Notes under the pieces: generated by a model
What the model was told of the DNA's origin: nothing
Databases searched by the model: none
What the model saw: the letters and a program-made list of their open reading frames with translations, nothing else
Position numbers and translations under genes: made by a program
Assembly (NCBI GenBank): GCA_041191405.1
Contig: JBEEOW010000021.1
Location: 1 to 64,000 of the forward strand
Direction of reading: 5' to 3'
DNA from: JBEEOW01 sp041191405
GTDB lineage: Bacteria; Bacteroidota; Bacteroidia; Cytophagales; UBA9547
DNA: 64,000 nucleotides
Part shown: piece by piece, positions 53,534-63,888 of the stretch
Layout of the letters: the number at the start of each line of letters is the position of its first letter
Numbering within the stretch: position 1 is the stretch's first letter

Positions 53534-55162
53534 ATGATAAAACATTTTTTATTCACTATTAGCATTGTATTGTTTTTAAACAATATCAATGTTATTGCAC
53601 AAGAGAAAAAAACAGTAGAAGCTGATATTAAACAAGTTGTAGTTTTTTTATCAAAAGCACAAATTACCAATACAACAACTACTACACTTGAAGGAGGAAC
53701 TACAGAATTAACAATCACAGGTTTATCTCCTTTTATTGATAAAAATTCAGTTCAAGCAAGTGGCAAAGGAGAAATGGTAATTTTAGGTGTAAAATCAAAT
53801 GTTAATCATTTAAAAACACAGGTAAAATCAGCAGAGTTGATTCAGCTTGAAGATACACTTGAAAAGGTAAGTTTAGAAGTTGAAAATTTAAAAGATAAAC
53901 TTGATATTTTAACCAAACAACACGATATGTTGTTAAAAAATCAAGAAATTGGAGGCAAAGAAAAATCATTAACACCTGATGATTTTGAAGAATATTTAGA
54001 CATTTTTAGAGACCATTTAACAGAATTAAAAAAGAATTTATCTAAAACAGATAGAGAACTTTACAAGAAAAAAGCCTTGGAGCAAAATATTGTAAATCAG
54101 ATTGCTACAATAAGCAACAAAAACAATAAAACAGTTGGCGAAATTACCATTACACTTCAAACTAAAAATAGAGCAACAGTAACATTAGAAGTAAGTTATT
54201 TGGTTGAAAATGCAGGTTGGAGCCCGATTTATGATTTAAGAAGCAAAAACACATCATCTCCAATGCAATTGATTTACAGAGCAAATGTATTTCAAAACAC
54301 AGGAGTTGACTGGGATAAAACTAAAATAAAACTATCTACTGCAAACCCAACTGTTGGTGGTGAAAAGCCTGAGTTGGATGTTTGGAATGTAGCAATAGAG
54401 GAAGAATATAAAAAAAGAAAAGGTAAAGCAAGGTCAACAAATCCAAGTAAAGCAGAAACAACTTCTGGTCTTGGTTATTCAGAAAACGATGACAAAAAAT
54501 TAGTCCAGTTAAGTTCATTTTCATTAGCAGAAATGGTAACTGTTAACGAAAACGCAGTTAGTACAGAATTCGATATCGCAGTTCCATATTCAGTTCCTTC
54601 AAATGGACAAGCAGTTTTAATGGATGTACAAACCTATCAAATACCGGTTTCATATAAATATTTTAGTAGTCCTAAATTAGAAGCAAACACCTTTTTAACA
54701 GCACAACTTACTGGTTGGGAACAATATAACTTAATTGAAGGTACAGCAAATGTATTTTTTGAAGGTACATTTGTAGGTGAAACTTATTTAAATCCAAGTA
54801 ATACTGAAGACACTTTGAAAGTTTCACTTGGAAGAGATAAAAAGGTAGTTATCAAACGTGAAGTATTAAAAGAGTTTACAAGCAAGCAATTTTTAGGTTC
54901 AACTAAAAAAGTAGAATATGCTTATGAAATTTCTATAAGAAACACTAAAAAAGATTCTGTTGCAATTACTGTGGATGACCAAATTCCTGTTTCTAAAAAC
55001 AAAGAAATTGAAGTAGAATTACTTGATGGTGGTGGTGCCAATTATGATAAAGAAACAGGAAAACTGATTTGGAACGTAAATTTATCATCATCAGAAGAAA
55101 AGAAATTTGTATTTAGATTTACAGTTAAGTATCCTAAAAATAAGAATATCATAGGATTGTAA
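53534..55162 (+). CDS. MuiA-like protein (DUF4140/DUF4139)
   Basis: 542 residues with signal peptide (FTISIVLFLNNINVIAQ). N-terminal DUF4140 region (VVVFLSKAQITNT; LSPFIDKNSVQASGKG), a coiled coil at about 100-200, and a DUF4139 C-terminal part (YLVENAGWSPIYDLRS; ANVFQNTGVDWDKTKIKLST; VKYPKN at the end). The family is named from a mucoidy inhibitor homologue; molecular function unknown. Confidence 0.85.
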   Translation: MIKHFLFTISIVLFLNNINVIAQEKKTVEADIKQVVVFLSKAQITNTTTTTLEGGTTELTITGLSPFIDKNSVQASGKGEMVILGVKSNVNHLKTQVKSAELIQLEDTLEKVSLEVENLKDKLDILTKQHDMLLKNQEIGGKEKSLTPDDFEEYLDIFRDHLTELKKNLSKTDRELYKKKALEQNIVNQIATISNKNNKTVGEITITLQTKNRATVTLEVSYLVENAGWSPIYDLRSKNTSSPMQLIYRANVFQNTGVDWDKTKIKLSTANPTVGGEKPELDVWNVAIEEEYKKRKGKARSTNPSKAETTSGLGYSENDDKKLVQLSSFSLAEMVTVNENAVSTEFDIAVPYSVPSNGQAVLMDVQTYQIPVSYKYFSSPKLEANTFLTAQLTGWEQYNLIEGTANVFFEGTFVGETYLNPSNTEDTLKVSLGRDKKVVIKREVLKEFTSKQFLGSTKKVEYAYEISIRNTKKDSVAITVDDQIPVSKNKEIEVELLDGGGANYDKETGKLIWNVNLSSSEEKKFVFRFTVKYPKNKNIIGL

Positions 55163-55221
55163 TTTAGTACAGAGTACAAAGTGATAAGTTTTTATATTCT
55201 TGACCAATTAATATAAATAAA

Positions 55222-56259
55222 GTGAGCAAAGCATTATTTAAGAAAATACAAATAGTTTTATGGTTTGTGGCTGGTGTAGCCTTGATGTATTATTCATTCA
55301 AAGACCAAGATATTGCTCAAATTTGGGCTACTATAAAAAAAGTAGAATTAAAATGGTTAGCTATTGTATTGTTTGTTAGTTTGTTAACGCATGTTTTTAG
55401 AGCCATTCGTTGGCAACAAATGCTTAAAGCTGTGGGGCAACCTGTTGGTTTTATAAGTGCATTTTCAACGATGATGTTTGGCTATTTGGTAAATAACGCA
55501 ATTCCTAGAGGTGGAGAATTTTCAAGATGTTTATCTTTAAAAAAGACTGATGATATTCCATTTAGTATGTCATTTGGAACTGTATTGGTTGAGAGATTAA
55601 TTGATACATTGTGTTTAGCCTTATTAATTGCGGCAACACTTTTTACGCAATACGATGAACTTGGAGGATTTTGGTTAGAACATATTTGGTTACCAATTAA
55701 AAACTCATTTGGCAAAGGTGGAAAAGTAAGTGAATATAAATATTTTATCATTGGAGGTATAGCCATAGTAATGGTTTTAATGAAAGTTTTTGAGAAAAAA
55801 ATCGAGGAATCAGGTATTAATCAAAAATTAGAAAACGTTCAAAATGATATGTTTGAAGGTTTAAAAGCATTGTTAAAAATGAAAGATATGCCCATGTTTG
55901 TAGTTTATACTATTTTAATTTGGGTAGGATATTATTTCATGACTCAGCTTTGGTTTTATACCTTACCCGAATTTGCAAACTTAGGTTGGAAAGCGGCATT
56001 GATGATTATGGTAGTTGGTACAATTGGTCGCTCAGTACCTGTACAAGGTGGAGGCATGGGAGCATATCACTTTTTGGTTGCTCAAGCTTTATTAATTTAT
56101 GGTTTAAGTCAAGAACAAGGTAGCGTAATGGCTGTGTTAATTCACGAAACACAAATTATATATGTACTTGTAGTGGGTGGCTTAGCTGCGATAAAAGTTT
56201 CATTTTCAAAGTTTAATGAAATAACAGCTACTACTGAGCAAGATGCTGTAAAAGAATAA
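55222..56259 (+). CDS. Lysylphosphatidylglycerol-synthase-TM/flippase-like membrane protein
   Basis: 345 residues from a GTG start, with eight to nine membrane helices. HVFRAIRWQQMLKAVGQ, GYLVNNAIPRGGEFSRCLSL and SVPVQGGGMGAYHFL are signatures of the UPF0104/AglD-like family (integral domain of LPG synthases). Likely moves or modifies a lipid-linked substrate; the soluble synthase domain is absent. Confidence 0.85.
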   Translation: MSKALFKKIQIVLWFVAGVALMYYSFKDQDIAQIWATIKKVELKWLAIVLFVSLLTHVFRAIRWQQMLKAVGQPVGFISAFSTMMFGYLVNNAIPRGGEFSRCLSLKKTDDIPFSMSFGTVLVERLIDTLCLALLIAATLFTQYDELGGFWLEHIWLPIKNSFGKGGKVSEYKYFIIGGIAIVMVLMKVFEKKIEESGINQKLENVQNDMFEGLKALLKMKDMPMFVVYTILIWVGYYFMTQLWFYTLPEFANLGWKAALMIMVVGTIGRSVPVQGGGMGAYHFLVAQALLIYGLSQEQGSVMAVLIHETQIIYVLVVGGLAAIKVSFSKFNEITATTEQDAVKE

Positions 56260-56324
56260 TAGCTTTAAAAGATTTAGAATAAATCTTCTTATATTTTCTT
56301 ATCAATTTATGTAGCAAGATAATT

Positions 56325-56399
56325 AACCATATAAGACATATAAGAGTTTAAGATTATTATATATTATTAATAATATAAACTTATATGTCTTATATGGTT
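56325..56399. repeat. 20-bp perfect inverted repeat
   Basis: AACCATATAAGACATATAAG (56325-56344) is the exact complement of 56380-56399, around an AT-rich interior that adds GTTTA/TAAAC pairs. A partial copy of one arm (GACATATAAG) follows near 56415. It may terminate the upstream gene, though no T tract follows, or be a mobile palindrome. Confidence 0.75.
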
Positions 56400-56527
56400 T
56401 AATAAATATTAAGGACATATAAGTTTTGATTTTCTTTGAAAATCCATTTAAGCTAGAATAATTAATTTGTTCAATAAAGCTTTTAAAATATCAAGTTTAC
56501 CTAAAAAAAAATAGTTCAACAATACCC

Positions 56528-57214
56528 ATGACTGTTACATTTGAAGATAATTTCAAGCACAAAGGATTAAGAAATGCATTGATTAAAGAATTAAAAATCA
56601 AAGGCATAACCTCTCCAACAGTACTTGAGGCAATCAACAAAGTGCCTCGTCATTTATTTTTAGAAAGTGCATTTTTAAACCATGCGTATGAAGACAAAGC
56701 TTTCCCTATTGGCGACGGACAAACGATCTCCCAGCCATACACCGTTGCTTTGCAAACTAGTTTACTTGATGTAAAAAAAGGCGATAAAGTACTTGAAATT
56801 GGTACTGGTTCAGGTTACCAATCGTGTGTGTTACTTGAACTTGATGTTGAATTACATAGCATTGAAACGGTTAAACCTTTATTAGATAGAACATTAAAAC
56901 TTCTCGACACTTTAAACAGAAGTGAATCTCTAAGATTAAGTAAAAAATATGTTGCAAATTTTTATTATGGCGATGGCACATTAGGGTTACCGCATATTGC
57001 ACCTTTTGATAAAATAATTGTAACAGCAGGAGCTCCAGTGATTCCTGAAAGTTTGGTAAGCCAACTTAAGGTTGGTGGTATTTTAGTTATTCCAGTTGGG
57101 GATAGTAAATCTCAAGAAATGTTAAAAATTACTAAAATATCAAACAAAGAAATTAAAAAAGAAATTCTAGGGAAATGTGCTTTTGTGCCTTTGATTGGTA
57201 AAGAAGGTTGGTAG
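56528..57214 (+). CDS. pcm: Protein-L-isoaspartate O-methyltransferase
   Basis: 228 residues. VPRHLFLESAFLNHAYEDKA, FPIGDGQTISQPYTVALQTS and the SAM motif VLEIGTGSGYQSCVL are diagnostic of Pcm, which repairs isomerised aspartates. IVTAGAPVIPESLVSQLKVG is motif post-I region. Standard length. Confidence 0.93.
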   Translation: MTVTFEDNFKHKGLRNALIKELKIKGITSPTVLEAINKVPRHLFLESAFLNHAYEDKAFPIGDGQTISQPYTVALQTSLLDVKKGDKVLEIGTGSGYQSCVLLELDVELHSIETVKPLLDRTLKLLDTLNRSESLRLSKKYVANFYYGDGTLGLPHIAPFDKIIVTAGAPVIPESLVSQLKVGGILVIPVGDSKSQEMLKITKISNKEIKKEILGKCAFVPLIGKEGW

Positions 57215-57215
57215 T

Positions 57216-57289
<74 letters not shown>

Positions 57290-57395
57290 AATTGCAGAAA
57301 ATAAAGATTAAGCTCCAGTTAAAACACTTGTCAGACTAAAATTGATAATAAGCTAAAATGTGCAATTCTTAAATTTTGAGTCTTTAATCTTAAGT

Positions 57396-58091
57396 CTAAG
57401 TTCTAAACGTCCTTTTCTCAATACGTTTTTCGTAATTTTCTCCTTTAAAAATTCGTTTTACAAAAATACCAGGTGTATGAATTTGATTTGGGTCTAGCTC
57501 TCCTGGTTCAACTAATTCTTCTACTTCTGCTATAGTTATGGTTGCTGCTGTTGCCATCATCGGGTTAAAATTTCTAGCTGTTCCTTTAAAAATTAAATTA
57601 CCCATTGTATCACCTTTCCAAGCCTTCACAAATGCAAAATCAGCCCATAAAGCATGTTCAAGTAAATACACTTTTCCATTAAAAATTCTTGTTTCTTTTC
57701 CTTCAGCAACTTCTGTACCTACTCCTGCAGGTGTATAAAATGCAGGAATCCCTGCTCCTCCAGCTCTTATTTTTTCAGCTAATGTACCTTGAGGTAAAAG
57801 CTCAACTTCTAATTCTCCACTTAACAATTGACGTTCAAACTCATGATTTTCACCTACATAAGATGAAATCATTTTCTTAACTTGTTTATTTTCTAAAAGT
57901 AAACCTATACCAAAATGATCAACTCCTGCATTGTTTGAAATACATGTTAAACCTGTAACTCCTTTTGCCAAAATTGCAGCAATTGCATTTTCAGGGATTC
58001 CACATAAACCAAAACCGCCTAAAATTAATGTGGAATTGTTTGTCAAATCAAAAATTGCCTCATGGGCATTTGCAACAACTTTGGATATCAT
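57396..58091 (-). CDS. 3-oxoacid CoA-transferase subunit A
   Basis: 231 residues. STLILGGFGLCGIPENAI, the family-A motif, then ISNNAGVDHFGIGLLL and GGAGIPAFYTPAGVGTEVAE. It transfers CoA between succinyl-CoA and acetoacetate with subunit B, which normally carries the catalytic Glu. No subunit B gene is adjacent in this window. Confidence 0.92.
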   Translation of the reverse strand: MISKVVANAHEAIFDLTNNSTLILGGFGLCGIPENAIAAILAKGVTGLTCISNNAGVDHFGIGLLLENKQVKKMISSYVGENHEFERQLLSGELEVELLPQGTLAEKIRAGGAGIPAFYTPAGVGTEVAEGKETRIFNGKVYLLEHALWADFAFVKAWKGDTMGNLIFKGTARNFNPMMATAATITIAEVEELVEPGELDPNQIHTPGIFVKRIFKGENYEKRIEKRTFRT

Positions 58092-58155
58092 AATCTTACA
58101 AATTTGTTGCTTGTACGAATATTAAAATATCTAGTTAAAATATAGCAATAAAAAT

Positions 58156-58932
58156 TTACCCAATAATCCTTGAAGCTACCCACATAACTAATCTTTCAGG
58201 AAAAAATCCAGTCATTTTAGATGATATTGCATTCCAAAAACCATAAATAACCTCTCTTTTGCCTTGTTTTAAAGCTGTATATCCAAATTGAGCTACATCT
58301 TTTGGATTGGCTTTTACTTTTTGCATATTTGAGCTTAAACCTACATTTGCTTCTTTAAAAAAATGGGTATTAGTAGCTCCAGGACTCAATGTTGTTACAT
58401 TTACATTTGTGCCTTTTAATTCATACCAAAGTGCATTGGTAAACGAAAGCACATAAGCCTTACTTGCAAAATATACCGACATTCGTGGTCCGGGTAAATA
58501 TGCCGCTGTAGATGCAATATTTAAAATATATCCTTCCTTCTTTGCTATCATTTGAGTTACAAACAGTCGAGTTAAAAGTGTTAAAGTATTGATATTTAAC
58601 TGAATCATATTAAACTGCTTGTTTATATCCGACTCAGAAAATAAAGCTTTATCCCCTACTCCTGCATTATTTATCAACATTGAAACATGTAAACCAAGTG
58701 ATTCAACTTGATTAAAAAGTTCAAAAGCTGCATTTGGTTTTGATAAATCTAATGAAATAATTCGAACATCAACATTAAATAAATTGACAATTGAATCAGA
58801 AATTGTATTCAATTTAGCCTCATTTCGAGCAACAAGAATTAAATTATAACCATCTTGCGCAGCAATAATGGCAAATTCTTTTCCAAGCCCTTCTGAAGCA
58901 CCTGTAATTAATGCATATTTTGAATTATTCAT
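58156..58932 (-). CDS. Short-chain dehydrogenase/reductase
   Basis: 258 residues. Rossmann motif GASEGLGKEFAI, NNAG at about 88, catalytic Ser in NIASTAAYLPG and YFASK, and LSPGATNT. Classical SDR with no visible substrate hint; similar proteins are annotated as ketoacyl or steroid-type reductases. It lies 6 bp behind the wecB-like gene, so they may be cotranscribed. Confidence 0.88.
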   Translation of the reverse strand: MNNSKYALITGASEGLGKEFAIIAAQDGYNLILVARNEAKLNTISDSIVNLFNVDVRIISLDLSKPNAAFELFNQVESLGLHVSMLINNAGVGDKALFSESDINKQFNMIQLNINTLTLLTRLFVTQMIAKKEGYILNIASTAAYLPGPRMSVYFASKAYVLSFTNALWYELKGTNVNVTTLSPGATNTHFFKEANVGLSSNMQKVKANPKDVAQFGYTALKQGKREVIYGFWNAISSKMTGFFPERLVMWVASRIIG

Positions 58933-58938
58933 TTAAAA

Positions 58939-60030
58939 CTAAACTATCTTAGATAAAACTTCAAAAATTCTTTCAGTAGATTTTCCATCCCACAATTCAG
59001 GAATTTGTCCTTTTTTGTAAGTGCCATTAATAATTGTATCTATCTGATTTAAAATAGCTTCATTATCAAAATGCATCAATGTATTCGAACCAACTTCAAC
59101 TGTACTTGGTCTTTCAGTGTTTAAACGTAAAGTCAAACAAGGTACTTTTCTAAAAGTAGTTTCTTCTTGCACTCCACCACTATCAGTAAGTACTAATTTG
59201 GCTTCCTTAATTAATTTTTGAAAATCTAAATAACCAGCAGGTCCAATTAATTTTAAATTTGTAAGCGAATTTAGTTTTTCTTCCAAACCAAATTTTACAA
59301 AATTATTTTTAGTTCTTGGATGAATTGGGAAAACTACATCAAATTTACCATCTAATTCCGCTATTAAATTTAAGATTTTATCTAAACCTTCTTTAATATC
59401 AACATTTGATGGGCGATGCATGGTTATCAACACATATTTTTGAGACTCAAGTTTGAGTGTTTTTAAAATACTACTTTTGTCAATTTCAGCATCAAAAGCA
59501 ACCAAAGTATCTATCATGGTATTGCCAACCATAAAAAGTGATTCTTTTTCTTTACCTTCTTTAAGTAAATGCTCCAATCCACTTTTTTCTGTGATAAAGA
59601 AATAGTTAGCAATATCATCTGTTAAAATTCTATTGTTTTCTTCGGGCATTTCTTTGTCAAACGATCGCAAACCACTTTCAATATGCGCACATTTTATTGC
59701 CAATTTATTAGCTACAAATGCCGCTGCAAAAGTTGAATTTACATCACCAACTACCAAAATAATATCAGGTTTGTATGACTGACACACTTTTTCAAGTTCA
59801 ATCATAATTCCTGCTATTTGAGTAATGGTGCTGGTTTTATCAACATCCATTGAAAAATCAGGAAGTGGTAAATTTAATTCCTGAAAAAATATATCATTCA
59901 TATTATGATCAAAATGCTGACCTGTATGTACCAACTTATGCTCAAAACCAAAAGCTTTGGCTTGCTTATGAAATTGAGTAATTTTTATAAGATTAGGTCG
60001 AGTACCTACAACTGTTAGTATTTTTTTCAT
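58939..60030 (-). CDS. wecB: UDP-GlcNAc 2-epimerase (non-hydrolysing)
   Basis: 363 residues. VVGTRPNLIKITQFHKQAKA, VVGDVNSTFAAAFVA, HIESGLRSFDKEMPEENNRI and LTDSGGVQEETTF are the WecB/MnaA signatures. Interconverts UDP-GlcNAc and UDP-ManNAc for surface polysaccharide synthesis. The upstream glycosyltransferase gene is 9 bp away. Confidence 0.93.
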   Translation of the reverse strand: MKKILTVVGTRPNLIKITQFHKQAKAFGFEHKLVHTGQHFDHNMNDIFFQELNLPLPDFSMDVDKTSTITQIAGIMIELEKVCQSYKPDIILVVGDVNSTFAAAFVANKLAIKCAHIESGLRSFDKEMPEENNRILTDDIANYFFITEKSGLEHLLKEGKEKESLFMVGNTMIDTLVAFDAEIDKSSILKTLKLESQKYVLITMHRPSNVDIKEGLDKILNLIAELDGKFDVVFPIHPRTKNNFVKFGLEEKLNSLTNLKLIGPAGYLDFQKLIKEAKLVLTDSGGVQEETTFRKVPCLTLRLNTERPSTVEVGSNTLMHFDNEAILNQIDTIINGTYKKGQIPELWDGKSTERIFEVLSKIV

Positions 60031-60039
60031 AATAAATAA

Positions 60040-61347
60040 TTATTTATTTGTAGTCGCTATTTCGTTTAAAAAGGTTGCTAACTGCTTTGTTAAACCTTTG
60101 CGAGTAAATTGCTCTAAACCAACTCCTCCCTCAAAATGAATATTATTTTTATAATTGTAATATAACTTTAAAATATTCTGTTTCAAAGTTACTTCATCCA
60201 AAAATTCAGATACAAATCCAGATTTTGTACTATTTATAATTTCAGCAGCATCACCGTTATTTGGTCCAATACACAAAATAGGTCGCTTCACTGCCATATA
60301 TTCAAACACTTTTCCAGTCATAATCCCTTTTACATTTGGGGTATCATTTACCGAAAGGTATAAAACTTGTGAAGAATATTGCACTTTAATTATTTCATTA
60401 TGAGGAACATATTCATAAAATTCGGTACAAAATCCTAAGTCATATTTATTCATATATTCTACAGCCGAAATATCATATTTGCCATAGAATTTCAATAAAA
60501 TATCATTTTTAAAATCAGCATTTTCGTCGGCAATATTTTTAATTACCTTCCAAAATACTTCGTGATTTCGCCCTTTACTGAACATTCCTAAATGAACAAT
60601 AGAAAACTTAGCATCTAAAGCAGGTTTTGGATTTAACTGAAAATCAGCTTCATCATATCCATTGGTAATGATATCAACTTTTCGTTCAGCAATTACTTCA
60701 AGTTCTTCTCCCCAAGTTTTACCAACAATTATTACTTTGTCAGCTTCTGCAAGTACTTCCTTTTCAAGTCGCTGATGTTTTTTTCTTGAAGCCTCAGTTA
60801 ATATTAAATTTTTAAAATAATCAATATTTGTCCAAGGATCTCTAAAATCAGCTAACCATGGCAAGCCTGTTTTTCGCTTTAAATTCAAGGCAATCAAGTG
60901 CATACTATGTGGCGGACCAGTACTTATGATTGCATCAATATTGTTTTCTTTGATGTAATTTAGCAAGTATTTCGTTGATGGATTAATCCACCATTGACGA
61001 GCATCTGGAATAAAAAAATTAGAACGAATCCAAATCGCTAGCTTATCTTTCCAACCTACTTTTTTGCGAGAAAAAAAGTTTGGGTCTATTTTTTCCTTCC
61101 CTTTTTTGCCTGTAAAAAATTTATAAATAGAATATGGTTCTAAAATTGGCTGTTTTAGTACAGTTATCCCTTCGGGCACTTCTTTTAAAAGCGATTGGTC
61201 AATTTCAGGTACTTCTCCATTTGAACTTGTATAAACTACTGGTTCCCAACCAAATTCACGAAGATATTTAACAAACTTCAACGGACGTTGTACGCCAGAA
61301 CCACCACTTGGAGGCCAATAATAAGAAATAAATAAAACCTTTTTCAC
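60040..61347 (-). CDS. Glycosyltransferase, GT4-like
   Basis: 435 residues. FISYYWPPSGGSGVQRPLKF at the acceptor domain and a donor domain with GKVFEYMAVKRPILCIGPNN. Donor and acceptor are unknown; clustered with wecB it probably serves surface glycan assembly. Confidence 0.85.
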   Translation of the reverse strand: MKKVLFISYYWPPSGGSGVQRPLKFVKYLREFGWEPVVYTSSNGEVPEIDQSLLKEVPEGITVLKQPILEPYSIYKFFTGKKGKEKIDPNFFSRKKVGWKDKLAIWIRSNFFIPDARQWWINPSTKYLLNYIKENNIDAIISTGPPHSMHLIALNLKRKTGLPWLADFRDPWTNIDYFKNLILTEASRKKHQRLEKEVLAEADKVIIVGKTWGEELEVIAERKVDIITNGYDEADFQLNPKPALDAKFSIVHLGMFSKGRNHEVFWKVIKNIADENADFKNDILLKFYGKYDISAVEYMNKYDLGFCTEFYEYVPHNEIIKVQYSSQVLYLSVNDTPNVKGIMTGKVFEYMAVKRPILCIGPNNGDAAEIINSTKSGFVSEFLDEVTLKQNILKLYYNYKNNIHFEGGVGLEQFTRKGLTKQLATFLNEIATTNK

Positions 61348-61455
61348 CGCTCTAATATCCTATTTCATAAATAATTTACCAAAAATACTAAAACTTATTT
61401 ATAAAATATTTTTAATTTAAAACTACATTTGCAATCCAATCAATATTTGAACACT

Positions 61456-62262
61456 ATGCAAATGAAAATAGCCATTGTAGGATGTGGCAACATGGGACTT
61501 ACTTATGCTAAGTCATTATCATCGTATGATTTAGTAAAATTCGACGATTTATTACTTATTGAAAGAAACGAAGAACATGCAAAAGCACTTGCAGCTTTAG
61601 AAATTGGTAAAGTTGTACCTGCAATTGACGAGCAATTACATAATTACGACATTGTTATTGTTGCCGTAAAACCACAAGATTTTGATGCGGTGGCTAGTGT
61701 ACTTTCAAATTTTTTATTGGAAAAGCACTTGGTATATTCTGTAATGGCAGGTATCACCATTGAGCGTATTTCAAAAGGCTTAAATCACAAAAATATTGTT
61801 AGAGCTATGCCAAACACGCCTGCTCAAATAGGAATGGGAATTACAGCCTATGTTGCAAGTGAATCAGTTTCAATGGATCAAGTAAGAAAAGTAGAGAAAA
61901 TGCTTTCAACTACTGGTCGTGAAATTATGGTTGAGGAAGAGTCTATGCTTGATGCTGTAACTGCACTTAGCGGTAGTGGTCCGGCTTATTTTTATTACAT
62001 TGTAAAGCACATGATTGAGGCTGGAAAACAAATGGGCTTAGATGAAAGTATGTCGGCACTTTTAGTAAAACAAACCATGGTTGGGGCTTACCATTTGATG
62101 GCAAATTCAAACAAAAACTTAAATGAATTAATTGCCAATGTAAAATCAAAAGGTGGAACTACAGAAGCAGCTTTAAATAAATTTGACGAAAAACACGTTG
62201 GCGAAAGTATTATTGAAGCTTTGAAAGCCGCTGAAAATAGAGCAAAAGAATTGTCGAAATAG
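61456..62262 (+). CDS. proC: Pyrroline-5-carboxylate reductase
   Basis: Start ATG 61456 (or 61462); a TTG nine codons upstream is unlikely. About 268 residues. NAD(P) motif IAIVGCGNMGLTYAKSL, MPNTPAQIGMG and the ProC signature ALSGSGPAYFYYIVKHMIEA. Last step of proline synthesis. Confidence 0.93.
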   Translation: MQMKIAIVGCGNMGLTYAKSLSSYDLVKFDDLLLIERNEEHAKALAALEIGKVVPAIDEQLHNYDIVIVAVKPQDFDAVASVLSNFLLEKHLVYSVMAGITIERISKGLNHKNIVRAMPNTPAQIGMGITAYVASESVSMDQVRKVEKMLSTTGREIMVEEESMLDAVTALSGSGPAYFYYIVKHMIEAGKQMGLDESMSALLVKQTMVGAYHLMANSNKNLNELIANVKSKGGTTEAALNKFDEKHVGESIIEALKAAENRAKELSK

Positions 62263-62376
62263 TTGGTTTTGAGTTGAGAGTTAAGGGTTTAGGGTTAAGA
62301 GTTTTAATTTATTCGAAAAATTAACTTTACGGTTACTGAGCGTAGTCGAAGTATTAGTAAAGTTGATTTTTCGCTA

Positions 62377-62640
62377 GTCTGAATTAGGATTTGTAGGATT
62401 GAAAGATTTTAGGATTAATACCAATTGTATTTATTAAATAGTCCAGCGAAAACTCACACTTCGGCTACGCTCAGTGACCGTTTTCGAGTATCGGTTACTC
62501 GAAAAATAGCGTTTACGGTGGTTGAGCGTAGTCGAAACCTTAGTAAATGCTATTTTTCGCTGTATAAATTATTGGACTACCTACAGCTTATATTTGGTAT
62601 AAATCTTTCAATCTTATACTCATTGAATCCTAATTCAGAC
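62377..62640. repeat. MITE-like composite repeat with 15-bp terminal inverted repeats
   Basis: GTCTGAATTAGGATT (62377-62391) and AATCCTAATTCAGAC (62626-62640) are perfect inverted ends. Second inner arms (GGATTGAAAGATT / AATCTTTCAATC; TAGTCCA / TGGACTA) follow. The core holds GAGCGTAGTCGAA-type modules in both orientations, another copy of which lies just left at 62339. No coding capacity and no clear target duplication. The rest of 62263-62706 has GAGTTGAGAGTT-like words and nothing else recognisable. Confidence 0.75.
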
Positions 62641-62706
62641 AACAACAAAAAACTCTCAATTAGAAATTACTAATTGAGACTTTTTTGTTTTACCTATTTT
62701 CTAGGA

Positions 62707-63888
62707 TTACTGCAATACTTTTTGAGTAGTACCATCTGTATATCTGTAAATTACCAAACCATTGTAATTTTTATCTACTTCAATACCTTGTAAATTATAA
62801 ATACTTTGTAATGTTTTGTTTAGATTTAAAAGTTCTTCTGAATCAATACTTGTAACTGTAGGGTTTAACAGTACACTAAATGTATTTGCACTAACATCTG
62901 TACGTGCATGCCCAAGTGGACTAGTACCTCCTATTTCCAACCTAAACATATATTTTTGACCAATGGTTAGATTTGAGAATGAAAATTGACCACCACCATT
63001 TACTGTTTTACATGAATTATTTGGCAAAATATTAAAATTCACAGTATCAATTAAAGCAATTTTTGCCTCCCAATTTGGGTCACTTAAACTTAAAGTAAAG
63101 TTTGGGTTTAATTCTGAAGCAATAAATGTGTAAAAAATATCTATTGTATTATAAAATGGTTTAGCAGTATTGCAAATTACACTTGAGTTTGATTCTTTAG
63201 TAAAATTTGTAGTAGTATCAAGATAAATGGTGTTACTATTTAATTTAATTGGTTTAATTGAATAGTCTCCAATTTTATCAATGCAATTTGTGTTGTAATT
63301 TAAGGGATTTTCGGATTTCCATATTACTGAATTAAGTTGCAATTGATTTATACATACAGAACCACTTTGTAAATAAGCATATTTTAGATTAATACAATTT
63401 CTTAAATCAATATTTGAAACACCTGTTCCTAATAATTTAAGTGAATCAAGTTGAGTGTTGTTAGTTAAGTTTAAATAATTTAAACTGTAATTATTTATTA
63501 AACATGTTAAATTCAAATATTTCAATTTTGAACATTTTGAAACATTAATATTTGCTAAACTATTAATTACTGGACCTGATATTTTTTTTAACTCAACATT
63601 TGAACTAAGATCAATATTTGATATGGAACCAGGAAACAAAAACCATGTGAAATTTTTAAAAGCTTCTAATCCAGTTAAATTATTTATTGATTTTGAAGAT
63701 AAATCAATTTTCCCTTTAAATGCTTCCGCTTCTTGCACTGAAATTTCTGTATCTTTATTTGTATTAATTGAATCTGTCCTTCCTAGCAAATACGCTTTAA
63801 AATTAGCATCAGGTATGTTTACATTTTGTGCTAAAGTTGTAATTGCAGTACATAGTACAATTGAAAAGTTTAATAAAAGTTTTTTCAT
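62707..63888 (-). CDS. Secreted leucine-rich-repeat-like protein with sorting-type tail
   Basis: 393 residues with signal peptide (NFSIVLCTAITTLAQ). N-terminal IPDANFKAYLLGRTDSINTN resembles the entry of Bacteroidota LRR proteins, followed by short repeats (GKIDLSSKSINNLTGLEAFK; SNIDLSSNVELKKI; NINVSKCSKLKYLNL). A beta domain follows, and the end, IYNLQGIEVDKNYNGLVIYR then YTDGTTQKVLQ, looks like a T9SS type A tail. Probably exposed or secreted. Confidence 0.75.
   Translation of the reverse strand: MKKLLLNFSIVLCTAITTLAQNVNIPDANFKAYLLGRTDSINTNKDTEISVQEAEAFKGKIDLSSKSINNLTGLEAFKNFTWFLFPGSISNIDLSSNVELKKISGPVINSLANINVSKCSKLKYLNLTCLINNYSLNYLNLTNNTQLDSLKLLGTGVSNIDLRNCINLKYAYLQSGSVCINQLQLNSVIWKSENPLNYNTNCIDKIGDYSIKPIKLNSNTIYLDTTTNFTKESNSSVICNTAKPFYNTIDIFYTFIASELNPNFTLSLSDPNWEAKIALIDTVNFNILPNNSCKTVNGGGQFSFSNLTIGQKYMFRLEIGGTSPLGHARTDVSANTFSVLLNPTVTSIDSEELLNLNKTLQSIYNLQGIEVDKNYNGLVIYRYTDGTTQKVLQ

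Noticed and set aside
57396..58091. CoA-transferase subunit A as a broken operon
   Set aside because: Subunit B is not adjacent, but the gene is intact and the partner may lie elsewhere in the genome; no sign of a deletion.
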